Assembly (NCBI GenBank): GCA_034509495.1
Contig: CM067507.1
Span: forward strand, 10,340,997-10,404,996
Source of the DNA: Acestrorhynchus altus
Lineage: Eukaryota; Chordata; Actinopteri; Characiformes; Acestrorhynchidae
Direction of reading: 5' to 3'
DNA: 64,000 nucleotides
Part shown: piece after piece, positions 20,387 to 26,942 of the stretch
Layout: every line of letters starts with the position of its first letter
Position numbering within the stretch: position 1 is the stretch's first letter
The notes under the pieces: generated by a model
What the model saw: only the letters and a program-made list of their open reading frames with translations
Told to the model about the DNA's origin: nothing
Databases searched by the model: none
Made by a program: the position numbers and the translations under genes

Positions 20387-23179
20387 AGCAAAAATGTGTG
20401 GCACAAATATCATTAGGTGCATTTGAGCAAGACTATTCACTTCAGCCTATCAATATTTAAATATCTCCAAGATATCATAATAAGAACTCCCTCTGGCAGA
20501 TATTACGAACTATTTTTACCAGAGTCATGATATTTTATTCATGGGCAGCAGTTTCTCATTCTCATGAATCCATAGCTCATTTCACCAGGAGTTTGGCATA
20601 ATTTGTTAAGCACATAACCAGGAGAAAAGTTAAACCACTGTACCTTCCTGAAACCTCAAAGCTTTCACAACAACCTCAGTCACCACCAGCTGATATTTGT
20701 GGTCTGAATAAAATTACTCTACTGTCCCATGTAGCAAATATATATGGAACAAACAATCAGCCATTTCCATCCAGGACATTTCACTATCACAATAAAGGTC
20801 CTGAATGCCCTTAAATGAGACTTTACCAACATATATGGTCTTCAGATTCTGACTCTATAGGCCAGTTCAGGTGGGACTGATAAAGTAATATGCTAGAGAC
20901 ATGGTAATATGAAATAAAACACAAAATAGGCATTATGTCTGAATGAAAAGATGCAGACACCCCATGAAAACCTGTCTTTTCTAACAAATGAACACCTGGT
21001 CATTTATTATTTCTTCAGCAATCAAGAGTATTAATTGGTATGATGGTTTGATTATTTCAGTGACAAGAGCATTTATGAGGTCAGGATCAGGGATGATCAC
21101 CACCCAACCCAATCCCCAACTACCAAACTGATCCCAGTGGTATTGGATGGAGCACCATCATTCCAGAGAACACAGGTCCACAGCTCAAGGCAGTGGGGCT
21201 TTATAGACCCTCCAGCTTTTTTTCCTTTTATGATGATATCTATTAATTTTGTTTGTGCAAATTACCCAACCCTGTTATGACTCTCCCCCTAACACATACA
21301 ATACTCCTGACTTCAGGAGGGTGAAGACAAGCACATGCCTCCTCCAATACATGTGAATCTAGTCACCACCTCTTTTTGAAATGCTGCCATTTCATCATTA
21401 TTGGGCAGCCAAACCACTCTGAGGAAAGTGCTGGCTAATCATCTCCAATACAATGGCTAACAAACACCTCTGCTGACCAGCACTGCACTGGGTGTAATGT
21501 GGGAAGAGTGTACCATCTACCCACCCAGATGCAAAATGGCAAGTTTTGCTTTCTCAGTACATTTGACCACTTATCCACTCAGAACCTTGCACAGATTAAT
21601 CTTGAGTCTGGCTCTGAAGTCATGCTATGTGATTTTTTAACCTTTCGATTCTAGGGTATGACTGCTATAATATAGAAACAAGGTTTGGTTGTCCTGTAAA
21701 AGGCAACTTAGTCCTTCTGTCACAAAACATCCCAGTGGATAACCCTGTTATTGTCACATAAGTGCTAGGAACATTTCCCAATATTAAGAGTTTTCTGAGA
21801 GTTATTTAACCACAAAACATTTTCAGAGATTATTTTAAATAATTCGTTTTGAAGAGTTTTGAAATGTAACTTTTTTCTCTGATAAGATGAAAAAATTCAT
21901 AGAAAGTATCTGGTAATAATAATAATTAAACAACAAAAATACAAGTCCTTCTGTCCTTCTCTTGTCTACGAGTGTCTGTTTAAAGATGGTCCCAACCTTC
22001 AACAAAAAGTGCCAATCAGCTTTACTCATTACTGCTGGTGTCACCCCTAAAGCTCTGATCCTAGAATCAGTGTCACTCTCATGGCATTATGAGCAAGCTA
22101 ATTGACTCTTTTTGTTGAATGGCAGGACTTTATCCGATAAGCAGCAAGATAATTGGCGGTTTCTGTTGAAGGGTGGTACCATGCCTAAACAGAGAAAAAA
22201 TATTTCAACTTATCAGAAAAAAATGAAAATATTCATCAACAGCAATGATTTTTCAGTTTATGTCCAGTAGGGAATGTGATCACTTGACATAGTGAATCAT
22301 GATTTTATTGTCACCTGAATGCAAGAGTTTTATCAAAGAAGAAACTAGTAAAAAATATTTTACACATGTTCACTTAAGAAATTGATTTAGTTTGTGTCAT
22401 TTGGGGAATAAATGCTAAGTTTTAAAATATTAGCAAATTTTGAAAGTTTTTATTTCAGAAAGTGCAATTTTATATTTCCTTAAAATTAACTTTTTGTTTT
22501 TCTGATGTTCCATGGCCAAACTCACCTGTGCTCACAGGGAAATTAGGAATGTCCACATAGCGAAAGACCTGCTTGTTAGAGATGTTCTCTGCAAGGAGGC
22601 CGAGCCCCGACCCACAGACAACTGCTATTTTCGGTCTGTGTCTAGTCCTGCTCAAAAGCCACTCTGTGGTCAACTTGCACTCGTCAAATGAGCAGCAGCT
22701 GAATCAGGAGAGAGACAGTGACCATAGACACAGTTGCATATGACCAGATATTCCAACCAGATTGAAATCATTTTGATTAGGAAATGTTAGGTAAAAAAAA
22801 AGAAAAATGATACTGTATGCAATGAATTTAATGAGTTTTTGGATTAAATTATGAACATTATTTTCATTGTCAAAAAACAACAACTAAAAGGCACAGGTGT
22901 GTTGATGTAAACTATTATGATGTATATATTTGAATTAAGGAAATTCATTACTTATATATTCAATACTTAATATATTGTCTATATTCAAAATACATACTGT
23001 TCATTACGTAAAAATCAACAACCCATAGTCCCATAAACCCATAATCTACATTAAAAAACAAACAAACAAAAAACAAAACAAAACAAAAACCAACCAAACA
23101 AAAAAAACCAAAACAAAATCAACCAACCAAACAAAAAATACAACAACCACAATTACCATGAGTTTCCCTTGCTGTGCAT
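1439..23179 (-). CDS. pnp: Purine nucleoside phosphorylase, six coding exons
   Basis: Purine nucleoside phosphorylase is the cytosolic trimeric enzyme that splits (deoxy)inosine and (deoxy)guanosine with phosphate into base and (deoxy)ribose-1-phosphate in purine salvage. Six exons join in phase: 23179-23157, 22698-22526, 17673-17570, 7741-7566, 6100-5910, 1662-1439, totalling 891 nt and 296 residues (human enzyme 289). All introns are GT-AG. Visible family motifs in order: GSGLG (phosphate loop, exon 2), VPGHEG, GRFHLYEGY (Arg-His-Tyr of the active site, exon 3), TNASGG and GDIMIIKDHINLPG (exon 4), FP-MSDAY and GPNFET (Glu for the base, exon 5), GMSTVPE, ITNKV (Asn for the base) and NHEEVL (His for the ribose) in exon 6. 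Exon boundaries match those I recall for the mammalian gene. Teleosts carry several pnp paralogues, so the exact paralogue is unresolved. No frameshift or missing key residue was seen, so it should be functional. Confidence 0.95.
2063..2088. repeat. (TA)n microsatellite
   Basis: Uninterrupted TA dinucleotides inside pnp intron 5, just left of the large ACT tract. Confidence 0.9.
2120..2685. repeat. Imperfect (ACT/TAC)n trinucleotide tract, left half
   Basis: About 560 bp of degenerate TAC/ACT/GCT triplets in pnp intron 5. The apparent long Val- or Leu-only reading frames on both strands are artefacts of the triplet repeat. The tract resumes at 4976 after the LINE between them. Confidence 0.9.
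2690..4975 (-). mobile_element. RTE-like LINE retrotransposon, 5'-truncated and decayed
   Basis: A minus-strand non-LTR retrotransposon sits in pnp intron 5. Its single ORF is broken into pieces that follow the expected order: end of the endonuclease domain (4960-4718, ending in the DYML...RHHRVVVC block), a Lys/Arg-rich linker (4578-4297), the start of the reverse transcriptase with MNEENERE and KAVGPDDIPVEVW (4266-3901), RT core with QGSALSPFLF and FADDIVICSE (3566-3228), and a C-terminal region with MKMLRFSLGVTRMDRIRN and LRWFGHVLRR (3212-2673). Frames change and stops intervene, so it is dead. The 5' part of the endonuclease is missing. I assign it to the RTE group by overall resemblance; a close sister clade is possible. 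Confidence 0.85.
4976..5592. repeat. Imperfect (ACT/TAC)n trinucleotide tract, right half
   Basis: About 620 bp of ACT/AAT/GCT triplets directly abutting the truncated 5' end of the LINE. The 223-codon Leu-rich and 83-codon Ser-rich frames here are repeat artefacts. Confidence 0.9.
5593..5909. other. pnp intron 5, unique part next to exon 5
   Basis: AT-rich sequence between the trinucleotide tract and the exon 5 donor site. Nothing recognised. Confidence 0.5.
5910..6100 (-). CDS. pnp: pnp exon 5
   Basis: The acceptor is 'ttccacag' and the donor is G|gtaagg at 5909-5904. The exon (191 nt) starts with the last base of the Arg codon split from exon 4 and encodes RFGIRFPCMSDAY, a helix region, then VREGVYCMVSGPNFET, AEARMLHILGSDSVG. 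The Phe-Glu of GPNFET are the base-site residues of PNP. Confidence 0.95.
6178..6600 (+). repeat. Non-autonomous DNA transposon-like repeat, family M, copy 1
   Basis: Begins near 'gacaaaagtatttggacac', a Tc1/mariner-style terminus, and contains 'ccacagctcaatgctgg' and 'cctggcattacacatgg'. The same blocks recur at 20990-21250 (plus strand) and 61420-61870 (minus strand, ending in 'caatacttctgtcaaaa'). No coding capacity. It lies in pnp intron 4. Confidence 0.6.
6601..7565. other. pnp intron 4, right part
   Basis: Contains the (TG)n run at 6933-6981 and otherwise AT-rich sequence. The 160-codon plus-strand frame at 6601-7083 crosses the TG run and has no recognisable domain, so I do not call it. 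Confidence 0.5.
6933..6981. repeat. (TG)n microsatellite
   Basis: About 24 uninterrupted TG units in pnp intron 4. Confidence 0.95.
7566..7741 (-). CDS. pnp: pnp exon 4
   Basis: The acceptor is 'tctccttag' and the donor is CG|gtagga at 7565. The 176-nt exon encodes VTFPVRVFKLMGV, TNASGGLCQDF, KVGDIMIIKDHINLPGF, GQHPLCGPNDE and two bases of an Arg codon completed by exon 5. The Asn-Ala of TNASGG is part of the active site. This exon has no long standalone ORF, so it is easily missed. Confidence 0.95.
8045..8785 (-). mobile_element. Internally deleted Tc1-like transposon
   Basis: Inverted ends match: 'acaaaattgttggta' at about 8055 on the plus strand and 'acaaatttgttggtac' on the minus strand near 8778. 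Between them the minus strand encodes a transposase scrap (8298-8074) with the block WTDETKIEIFGKAHQLYVHRRK, the first catalytic Asp region of a DD34E transposase. The rest of the domain is deleted or scrambled, so this copy can only have moved in trans. It lies in pnp intron 3. Confidence 0.75.
8657..8700. repeat. (ATTT/ATCT)n tetranucleotide repeat
   Basis: Mixed ATTT and ATCT units within the deleted Tc1 element. Confidence 0.85.
8790..9545. other. pnp intron 3 segment, nothing recognised
   Basis: Moderately AT-rich. Short frames on both strands at 8950-9279 overlap each other and show no domain. No transposon match I can defend. Confidence 0.4.
9547..9586. repeat. (GA)n microsatellite
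   Basis: About 20 GA units in pnp intron 3. Confidence 0.95.
9898..9966. repeat. (AAT)n microsatellite
   Basis: About 23 uninterrupted AAT units; the Asn or Ile runs in overlapping frames are artefacts. Confidence 0.95.
10030..10575. repeat. 24-bp minisatellite with palindromic core
   Basis: Roughly 22 imperfect head-to-tail copies of a 24-bp unit of the form 'actgatcagtgcacacagtgcagt'-like sequence. Each good copy holds the perfect palindrome ACTGATCAGT next to GTGCAC. Because 24 is divisible by three, frames stay open across it on both strands (for example 10148-10348, 10330-10791, and minus 10575-10327); these are not genes. Confidence 0.9.
10576..10782. repeat. TG/TTC-rich degenerate tandem tract
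   Basis: Continues from the minisatellite with loose repeats of 'ttctgtgtattctatgtt'-like units of 9-18 bp. Low complexity, no coding meaning. Confidence 0.75.
10783..10955 (+). repeat. Possible fragment of an LTR-like 3' end
   Basis: Contains a CCAAT-like 'tattggttggtt', a poly(A)-like 'caataaagcc'-style run at about 10898 and ends in 'ggtcctgaca', resembling how the LTR-like copies at 16.6, 33.2 and 59.2 kb end ('ccctgaca'/'cctgaca'). The similarity is short, so this is tentative. Confidence 0.25.
11255..11570 (+). mobile_element. 3' end of a CR1/L2-type LINE (family C)
   Basis: Carries the family C 3' UTR blocks 'gagggagtttttccttgcc', 'tcttgctcaccaggg' and the terminal 'ttgtgaaaagctat...acaaataaatttt', also seen at 44.5-44.7 kb and on the minus strand at 55.0-55.2 kb. 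It is interrupted by a short second LINE tail at 11444-11515. Confidence 0.75.
11444..11515 (+). mobile_element. 72-bp LINE tail nested in another LINE tail
   Basis: The phrase 'tttcccagagggaaccct' and 'ccaagggatcaataaagtt' followed by four TATCC units is the 3' end of a Rex1/Babar-like or related LINE. It splits the expected 'ctgtgacatcaattgtgaaaag' of family C. It is extremely 5'-truncated. Confidence 0.65.
11571..12205. other. pnp intron 3, AT-rich segment
   Basis: From about 11860 the sequence is a very A/T-rich run of 'aataaaataaa'-like words. No gene signal. Confidence 0.5.
12210..12480 (-). mobile_element. LINE fragment, C-terminal end of the ORF
   Basis: The minus-strand frame 12475-12125 contains LLKSAFSYNVPANWNSLQDS followed by SLYHFKLLVSS, resembling the extreme C-terminus of L2/CR1-type reverse transcriptases where 'FS...W N L P' and 'F K' residues recur. 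Only this end is present. Confidence 0.5.
12481..12759. other. pnp intron 3 segment, nothing recognised
   Basis: No reliable feature between two LINE fragments. Confidence 0.4.
12760..13620 (+). mobile_element. Rex1-like LINE fragment with decayed reverse transcriptase
   Basis: Plus-strand RT remnants appear in order despite frameshifts and stops: ILNTIKPTLLGIK, VDHHLITWTMDYLTNRLQYV, GPPQGTDLAPFHF and YTADF (12770-13020), then DDSAIICYIS, FREATWDFVDW and INMGKTKEL (13060-13190). PQGT and (F)SDD are RT core motifs. From 13200 there is a 3' UTR-like part with repeated 'gtgcaatat' words. Inactive. Confidence 0.75.
13625..14660. other. pnp intron 3 segment, nothing recognised
   Basis: Two minus-strand frames (14139-13915 and 14396-14133) show no domain and no splice context that fits pnp. 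I see no transposon I can name. Confidence 0.4.
14668..15953 (+). mobile_element. Tc1-like transposon, nearly full length, decayed
   Basis: The left end 'caaagtgctgtgcaactatttt' and right end 'gtgaatactttcacaaggcac' are inverted relatives of each other, the typical Tc1 terminus. The plus strand carries a transposase broken by stops. The best segment (15220-15573) reads through VLWSDENKIELFGHQGQCYIW, SIMLWGCFSVAKTGKL and DILEQNL; after 15560 'ccaacaggacaatgaccc' is the QQDNDP motif in another frame, and 15640-15700 gives the WP-QSADLNPIENLW motif. All three catalytic regions are recognisable but not in one frame. Confidence 0.85.
15954..16284. other. pnp intron 3 segment, nothing recognised
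   Basis: AT-rich, no feature supported. Confidence 0.4.
16285..16630 (+). repeat. LTR-like interspersed repeat, copy B
   Basis: Same ordered blocks as copy A: 'ttttggtcttgtctccacc', 'cccagctgtgactcatttgtaa', 'cattatcatgttccagg', TATA-like 'catgtatataaaacc', then 'tctgtaaataaatcc' as poly(A)-like signal and a terminal 'caccctgaca'. Starts near 'ttgtcaactcc', so the ends TGTCA/TGACA are inverted as in LTRs. Confidence 0.6.
16631..17569. other. pnp intron 3, part next to exon 3
   Basis: No recognised repeat or exon. Frames at 17138-17404 (plus) and 17520-17260 (minus) are mutual shadows without domains. Confidence 0.4.
17570..17673 (-). CDS. pnp: pnp exon 3
   Basis: The acceptor is 'cttcattaag' and the donor is AAG|gtgagt at 17569. 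This 104-nt exon encodes VPGHEGQLVFGHV, DKSCVFMQGRFHLYEGYSL and ends with a Lys codon. The Arg, His and Tyr of GRFHLYEGY are the phosphate and ribose contacts of the family. Too short to show as a long ORF. Confidence 0.95.
17830..18600 (+). mobile_element. Tc1-like transposon relic
   Basis: Plus-strand fragments follow the Tc1 transposase order: a helix-turn-helix region ('ggttatgaaaccatctctat' then 'ccagtccacagtcag'), a middle part with 'gtttggacctggtttgctgc', and 'gtcaaagtgccaacctta', the remnant of the QSANL/QSPDLNP motif. Many frameshifts. It lies in pnp intron 2. Confidence 0.65.
18601..19250. other. pnp intron 2 segment, nothing recognised
   Basis: AT-rich. 'aaaggttgttcacaca' and 'aagaac' words resemble short non-autonomous repeats also seen near 19850 and 42680-42870 ('aaataaaggt...aagaacctt'), but no boundaries could be set. 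Confidence 0.35.
19255..19400 (+). mobile_element. Tc1-like transposase helix-turn-helix fragment
   Basis: The frame reads IAEKAGCSQSAVSKNFNKKLTG then RGKCGG, matching the DNA-binding N-terminus of Tc1-type transposases. No further domain follows; a small orphan piece. Confidence 0.6.
19401..19920. other. pnp intron 2 segment
   Basis: Nothing recognised beyond a short 'actcttaaaataaaggt' word at 19824 that recurs around 42683. Confidence 0.35.
19925..19952. repeat. (GT)n microsatellite
   Basis: Short GT run in pnp intron 2. Confidence 0.9.
20291..20384. repeat. (AC)n microsatellite
   Basis: About 47 AC units with one GC interruption near 20319. Confidence 0.95.
20385..20989. other. pnp intron 2 segment, nothing recognised
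   Basis: No coding or repeat feature that I can support. Confidence 0.4.
20990..21250 (+). repeat. Non-autonomous DNA transposon-like repeat, family M, copy 2
   Basis: Shares 'gacaagagcatttatgaggtc', 'ttccagagaacac', 'ccacagctcaag' and 'ggggctttata' with copies at 6178 and 61420. More diverged and without clear ends. Confidence 0.55.
21285..21550. repeat. Degenerate interspersed repeat
   Basis: Words such as 'ggagggtgaagacaagcaca', 'catgcctcctccaataca' and 'accatctacccacccag' match a repeat that I recall as common in catfish and related fish genomes. This is from memory and the class is unknown to me. Confidence 0.35.
21551..22525. other. pnp intron 2, part next to exon 2
   Basis: AT-rich. 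The minus-strand frame 22044-21835 has no domain. Nothing recognised. Confidence 0.4.
22526..22698 (-). CDS. pnp: pnp exon 2
   Basis: The acceptor is 'cctgattcag' with the exon starting at 22698, and the donor is ACAG|gtgagt at 22525. The 173-nt exon encodes a Cys-rich start (CCSFDEC), TTEWLLSRTRHRPKIAVV, CGSGLG (phosphate-binding loop), and DIPNFPVST. A standalone ATG exists inside the exon but lacks the conserved lead-in, so I prefer the spliced start in exon 1. Confidence 0.93.
22699..23156. other. pnp intron 1
   Basis: 458 bp with a donor 'gtaatt' at 23156-23151. Holds an A/C-rich simple tract (23046-23150) that the first-exon donor abuts on the right. Confidence 0.7.
23046..23150. repeat. 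A/C-rich low-complexity tract
   Basis: Runs of 'aaacaaacaaac' and 'aaccaaccaaac' words, within the first ~110 nt of pnp intron 1 on the transcribed strand (T/G-rich in the pre-mRNA). Confidence 0.8.
23157..23179 (-). CDS. pnp: pnp exon 1 (coding part)
   Basis: ATG at 23179-23177 in a good context (A at -3) opens seven codons, MHSKGNS, and two bases (TG) that join the C at the start of exon 2 to make Cys. The donor TG|gtaatt is acceptable and the phase fits exactly. Mammalian pnp also has a very short first coding exon. Chosen because it is the only start upstream of exon 2 that I found with a donor in the right phase. Confidence 0.75.
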
Positions 23180-23199
23180 GATTCCAGGCTGTGGAGGGG

Positions 23200-23325
23200 A
23201 GATTGTGGGACCTTGTGAAAACAGATAACAGAGACACAGGCTGTATATAGAAATGTTGCTCAAGTGATTGTCTGGTGTCTTCTCATTGGCTGAGCTTGTG
23301 GTGGGAGAAGAACATTTGCATATTC
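23200..23325 (-). promoter_or_regulatory. Likely pnp core promoter
   Basis: Reading the minus strand towards the start codon: an octamer motif ATGCAAAT (23321-23314), a CCAAT box in 'agccaatgag' (23289-23285) and a TATA-like 'ctatatac' (23250-23243) about 65 nt before the ATG. The spacing suits a start of transcription near 23215. Inference from motif order only. Confidence 0.5.
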
Positions 23326-23329
23326 TTCT

Positions 23330-23845
23330 AGGAAATTATATGGCAATTCTGTGCCTTTCCATGAGTCACATTTTTCTGTTTACCATTCTCCGGACAGTTT
23401 GTGGACTATGTTAGTTTCAGCCCAATGTTGTACTACATTAAACGAAATTACTTTAGTGAACAAATTGGATGTGTGTGTATGTTGGATAAAGCTCTACTTG
23501 AGGAACTACACTATTAACAGTCTCATCTAATACTATGTTAAGGTAATCAGTCCTCCATTAGACTCAAGTGAGCTGCTGGTGAAACTGAACACATCCAATA
23601 CTGGCGTGGGCTGCAGTGCTTAAAAATTAAATTTAGTCTATTTTGAGAGTTCCCAGCAGATTATACACAGACTCTCAAATTAATAACAAAAAAATAAGTG
23701 GCGAGGTCAACAACAATCCGAAACAAAACCACGCAAACAGAGATGGCATTGCGCAGTGGCACAGTGTAGCTAATGTTAACAGGCCTGCTATTCCATCGTC
23801 TTTTTATCCAAAGTCCGGGTACTAGATAACAAAATGGTCCTTCTT
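23330..23845. other. Upstream flank of pnp
   Basis: AT-rich sequence without recognised repeat. One short plus-strand frame at 23643 has no domain. Confidence 0.4.
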
Positions 23846-24120
23846 TGACTCAGACTGTGCCAACAGGAGCTGCAGTGTCTTCATCTTTAAAGAGATATGG
23901 CTTCATTTCAACATGCCGAATCGTGTCTTCAGCTTGACAGGTAGATGGTTTTCCACTCTCACTGGGACCAGCTCTCCAGTAGAATCGGGGGAGGAGGGCT
24001 CTGTAATAATCTGACATTCTATAATCAAAGGTGGGTGAACAAACTGTTCTGTGGTGGGAAGATTCTGCTCTGAGGCAGTTTAACATTTAACAGTAAAATG
24101 CCGTCCTCACTATCTGCCAT
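23846..24120 (-). other. Unrecognised coding-like stretch
   Basis: On the minus strand an ATG at 24120 opens MADSEDGILLLNVK and runs 31 codons. A second frame (24086-23850, 78 codons) has the stretch MSDYYRALLPRFYWRAGPS, and a third frame is open from about 24067 to 23892 with a Pro/Ser/Thr-rich composition and VRVENHLPVKLKTRFGM. No family recognised. It could be the decayed N-terminal part of a transposase or a chance GC-richer patch. It does not fit pnp exon 1 by phase. Confidence 0.25.
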
Positions 24121-24339
24121 GGGAAATTACAGCAGAGGCAGTTTATGTTCAAAACAAACATCCTGAAGGGCTGTATATGATGCCAGGAGACTTTACCACA
24201 TGAATCTGCAGGACACCCAACCCATGTTCCACCAGCACATTAACATTGTCAAAAACAACAACCTCATTCTCAAAGAGCCAGAAGACCAAGCAGATGGTTG
24301 TGGATTTCCAAAGAACTGGAGCTTACCACATATTAGAGA

Positions 24340-24480
24340 CATTCACAATGCATCCAGAAAGTATTCACAGCGATTCACTTTTTGCACATTTTGTTGTTAC
24401 ATCCTTACTCCAAAATTAATTCAATTAAAAATCCTACAAAGTGAGAAAAATTCATTTCTTTTCTTAATTTTCTCATGAAT
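24340..24480. mobile_element. Orphan Tc1-like terminal repeat
   Basis: Starts with 'caatgcatccagaaagtatt' and 'cacagcgattcactttttgc', the same terminus seen inverted at the right end of the element at 45890-46713. No transposase follows. Confidence 0.65.
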
Positions 24481-24908
24481 AAACATACGTCAAACCACAA
24501 AAACAAAACTGACCTAGAGTTCTAAAGGTTAAGCCTTGTGTATTCCAATACACCTTGTGTGTGCAACTATCTTTGTTTTAAGTGTGATAATCAAAACATT
24601 CTGAATCTGATGTCAGAAATGTAATAGCTACTCAGGGTATGTATCAGAGCCATCGAAACCTTTCAGCACTGTTTTAGCAAATAATGAGGGAAACATCACT
24701 GTTTAAACAAGCACACACAGGTCTTAAGCCAGGTTTACACTGTGATATCTTGGAAATCTTGTGCTTTGTTTTTCCTGTATGGACAAAGTCTGCAATTGAT
24801 CTGCTCACACTGTACAAAAGTAGTCAGCCCCTGGCCAAGTGACATGCGGCAATGTGGGTGCTCACGCCACGTGAAACACAGCCCTTAACCCCACCCTGTC
24901 TCTCTTAA

Positions 24909-24940
<32 letters not shown>

Positions 24941-25049
24941 GCACACACATGCACACACATGCACACACACACACACACACGCACACACACACAAAAAGAC
25001 AGACTTGTCATTCAAACACTGAAAGACAGAGAGAGAAAGAGAGAGAGCT
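24481..25049. other. Intergenic, with (AC)n run
   Basis: Unremarkable apart from the microsatellite at 24908-24991. Confidence 0.4.
24908..24991. repeat. (AC)n microsatellite with GC/AT interruptions
   Basis: CA-rich tract interrupted by 'cgcacgc' and 'atgcac' units. Confidence 0.9.
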
Positions 25050-25530
25050 CTGTGTTTTGACAGTGAACTCCGGCTTCAGAGTCCTCACAGCGGGGCGAAT
25101 GGGTGACGTCTCAGCGGCATAGTCAGAAAGCTAAGGCTAAGGCCAAAGTTAACCAACTCAAACACCAATCCCCCCTGTTCACGTGTCAAACAGGTTCAAA
25201 GTTTTTAGAGATTTTTAAAGATTAGAGATTTTATTGTCCGACACGTGAAAATAGCTAGGCCTCTAGGGGCACCAGCAGTCACAGCCAGCTGTTTACCGGG
25301 ACCCAGGCTGTTGGACGTTAGTGGCCATCTTAAGTTAGCAAATAGGAAATATTTGAGGATAGTAATCTATGTAAGGGCCAATGATATCCATCTGCAGCAG
25401 AGTGATTAAAGTGACTAAAGATAATATTAAAGAGGTGATTAAACTTGCTTAAACGATGTCCAGTGCCGTAATTTGCTCTGGCCCTGTCCGCATGTGACAT
25501 GGCACTGAAGCCTACAGCAGACTTACAGCA

Positions 25531-25752
25531 TTGAACTGCTGGATGTCCAAGTGGTGTTCAGAAAACAGTGTGGGGTTCATGAACAATTTCAAGGGCAAGC
25601 TTGGTCTTATAGGTAGGGATGGTGTCCACCCCACACAGGAGAGTGCTGCCTTACCTTTGTACAGCATAGCGCGTAGTCTGTTAGTTGGCAGAGAAGCATT
25701 AACAGCTGCTGACGTTCCAGATCTGACACTAGTCCGCAGACAGGCAGGCTAA
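25531..25752 (+). pseudogene. LINE ORF1 remnant, SGNH/GDSL esterase-like end
   Basis: The frame holds MNCWMSKWCSENSVGFMNNF then GLIGRDGVHPTQESA, and ends in a decayed linker. GRDGVHP carries the Asp-x-x-His block of SGNH hydrolases, which some CR1/L2-type LINEs encode in ORF1. Upstream, around 25375-25400, 'aagggccaatgatatccat' gives (V)RANDIH in another frame, the earlier GxND block. Catalytic Ser block not seen; frames are broken. Confidence 0.65.
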
Positions 25753-25754
25753 AC

Positions 25755-25945
25755 CAGGGATGTCAAACCAGGTCAGAAATGGGCCGGAGTACTTGCAGGT
25801 TTTCATTCCAACTGAACAGAAAATCATGTGATGAGTTGTTTGAAGATTGGCTAATTGATTAAAAGTGGAATCAGCTGTTGCTCATGGTTGTTTAGAATGA
25901 AAACCTGCATCCACACTGGCCCGTTTTTGACCTGTCACCGAGGTT
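25755..25945. mobile_element. Palindromic MITE, probably hAT-like
   Basis: The two halves are inverted: 'tgtcaaaccaggtcagaaat', 'gggccgg', 'gcaggttttcattccaac' on the left and 'gaatgaaaacctgc', 'ctggcccg', 'tttgacctgtca' on the right. No coding capacity. The long terminal inverted repeats with a short centre are typical of hAT-derived MITEs in fish. It sits between ORF1 and the endonuclease of the LINE. Confidence 0.7.
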
Positions 25946-25961
25946 CAACAGTATTGAGGCT

Positions 25962-26745
25962 GTGTCTTTGCCCAGAATTAAAGCTAAACACAGACAAACT
26001 AAAACACCCTGTCTTAAAAACTTAGTTAATATACAGACGTATAAAGGTAACACCTCAAATCTAAAGTTCGGTCTACTCAATATTAGATCACTCAATTCAA
26101 AGGCAGTCATTGTGAATGAAATTATAAATGATCAGGTGCTCAATGTTTTGTGCCTCAATGAAACTTGGATTAGACCTGATGAACACCTGGCACTAAATGA
26201 AGCCACACCTGAAGGTTATAATTATGTGCACAATCCAAGACTATCAAGTAGAGGAGGCAGCGTCTGTATAATCTACCAAAATATTTTAGAAATTAATCAG
26301 ATACACTATAATACCTTCACTTCCTTTGAAATTCTAGCTATTAACATAACTAATCCAGTCACAATCAAGAATGCACTGTAATTAATGTTTATAGACTACC
26401 AGGGGACTACCAGGGGACTTTTTAAAAGAATTTAGTGACTTTGCTGCAGACATAGCAGTGTGCAGTGATAAAGTAATAATTATAGGAGATTTTAATATTC
26501 ACTTTGAGAAGATAGACAATCAATTAAAAAAGGCATTTACCTCAATCCTAGACACTGTAGGTATTATCCAGAATGCAACTGGGCAGACACATTACTGTAA
26601 TCACACTCTGGATTTGGTTCTGACCCTGGGTGTTGGCATAAATAACTTAAATACGTTTCCCCAAACCTCAGCAATTTCAGATCATTATTTAATTTCCTTT
26701 GAGCTACAGCTTAGCCAAAATGTATGTCCCCTCGTTACTGCATGA
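25962..26745 (+). pseudogene. LINE endonuclease domain, interrupted
   Basis: Frame 25962-26381 reads KFGLLNIRSLNSKAVIVNE, LNVLCLNETWI, SRGGSVCIIYQN; frame 26458-26745 reads VIIIGDFNIHF, TGQTHYCNHTLDLVLT and SAISDHYLISF. These are the AP-endonuclease motifs N-IRSL, ETW, GDFN and SDH in order, so catalytic residues survive. The two halves are separated by a frame break with a short local duplication 'accaggggact' near 26399-26420. Confidence 0.85.
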
Positions 26746-26942
26746 AGCATTTAATAAGATCAACTACAGCCCAACAAAGCACCACTTAAATAAAAAACCG
26801 TCCCATCGTACAACAGTCAGACTCGTACCTTATAACCGTCAGCATGAAGATTAGAACGGAAATGGTGATCAGCTAAACTGGAAGTATTCCACTCAGCTTG
26901 GAAGGACAGCCTTATTGATTATAAAAAAGCTCTCACTAGAGC

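Noticed and set aside
22470..22673. Standalone 67-codon reading of pnp exon 2 with its own ATG
   Set aside because: It reads into the intron past the GTGAGT donor and its ATG is an artefact of translating one codon in the exon; the spliced model fits family motifs and phase.
24908..24991. CA-rich run considered as a possible CRISPR-like array with spacers
   Set aside because: Simple dinucleotide repeat with point interruptions; no spacer structure and a eukaryotic context.
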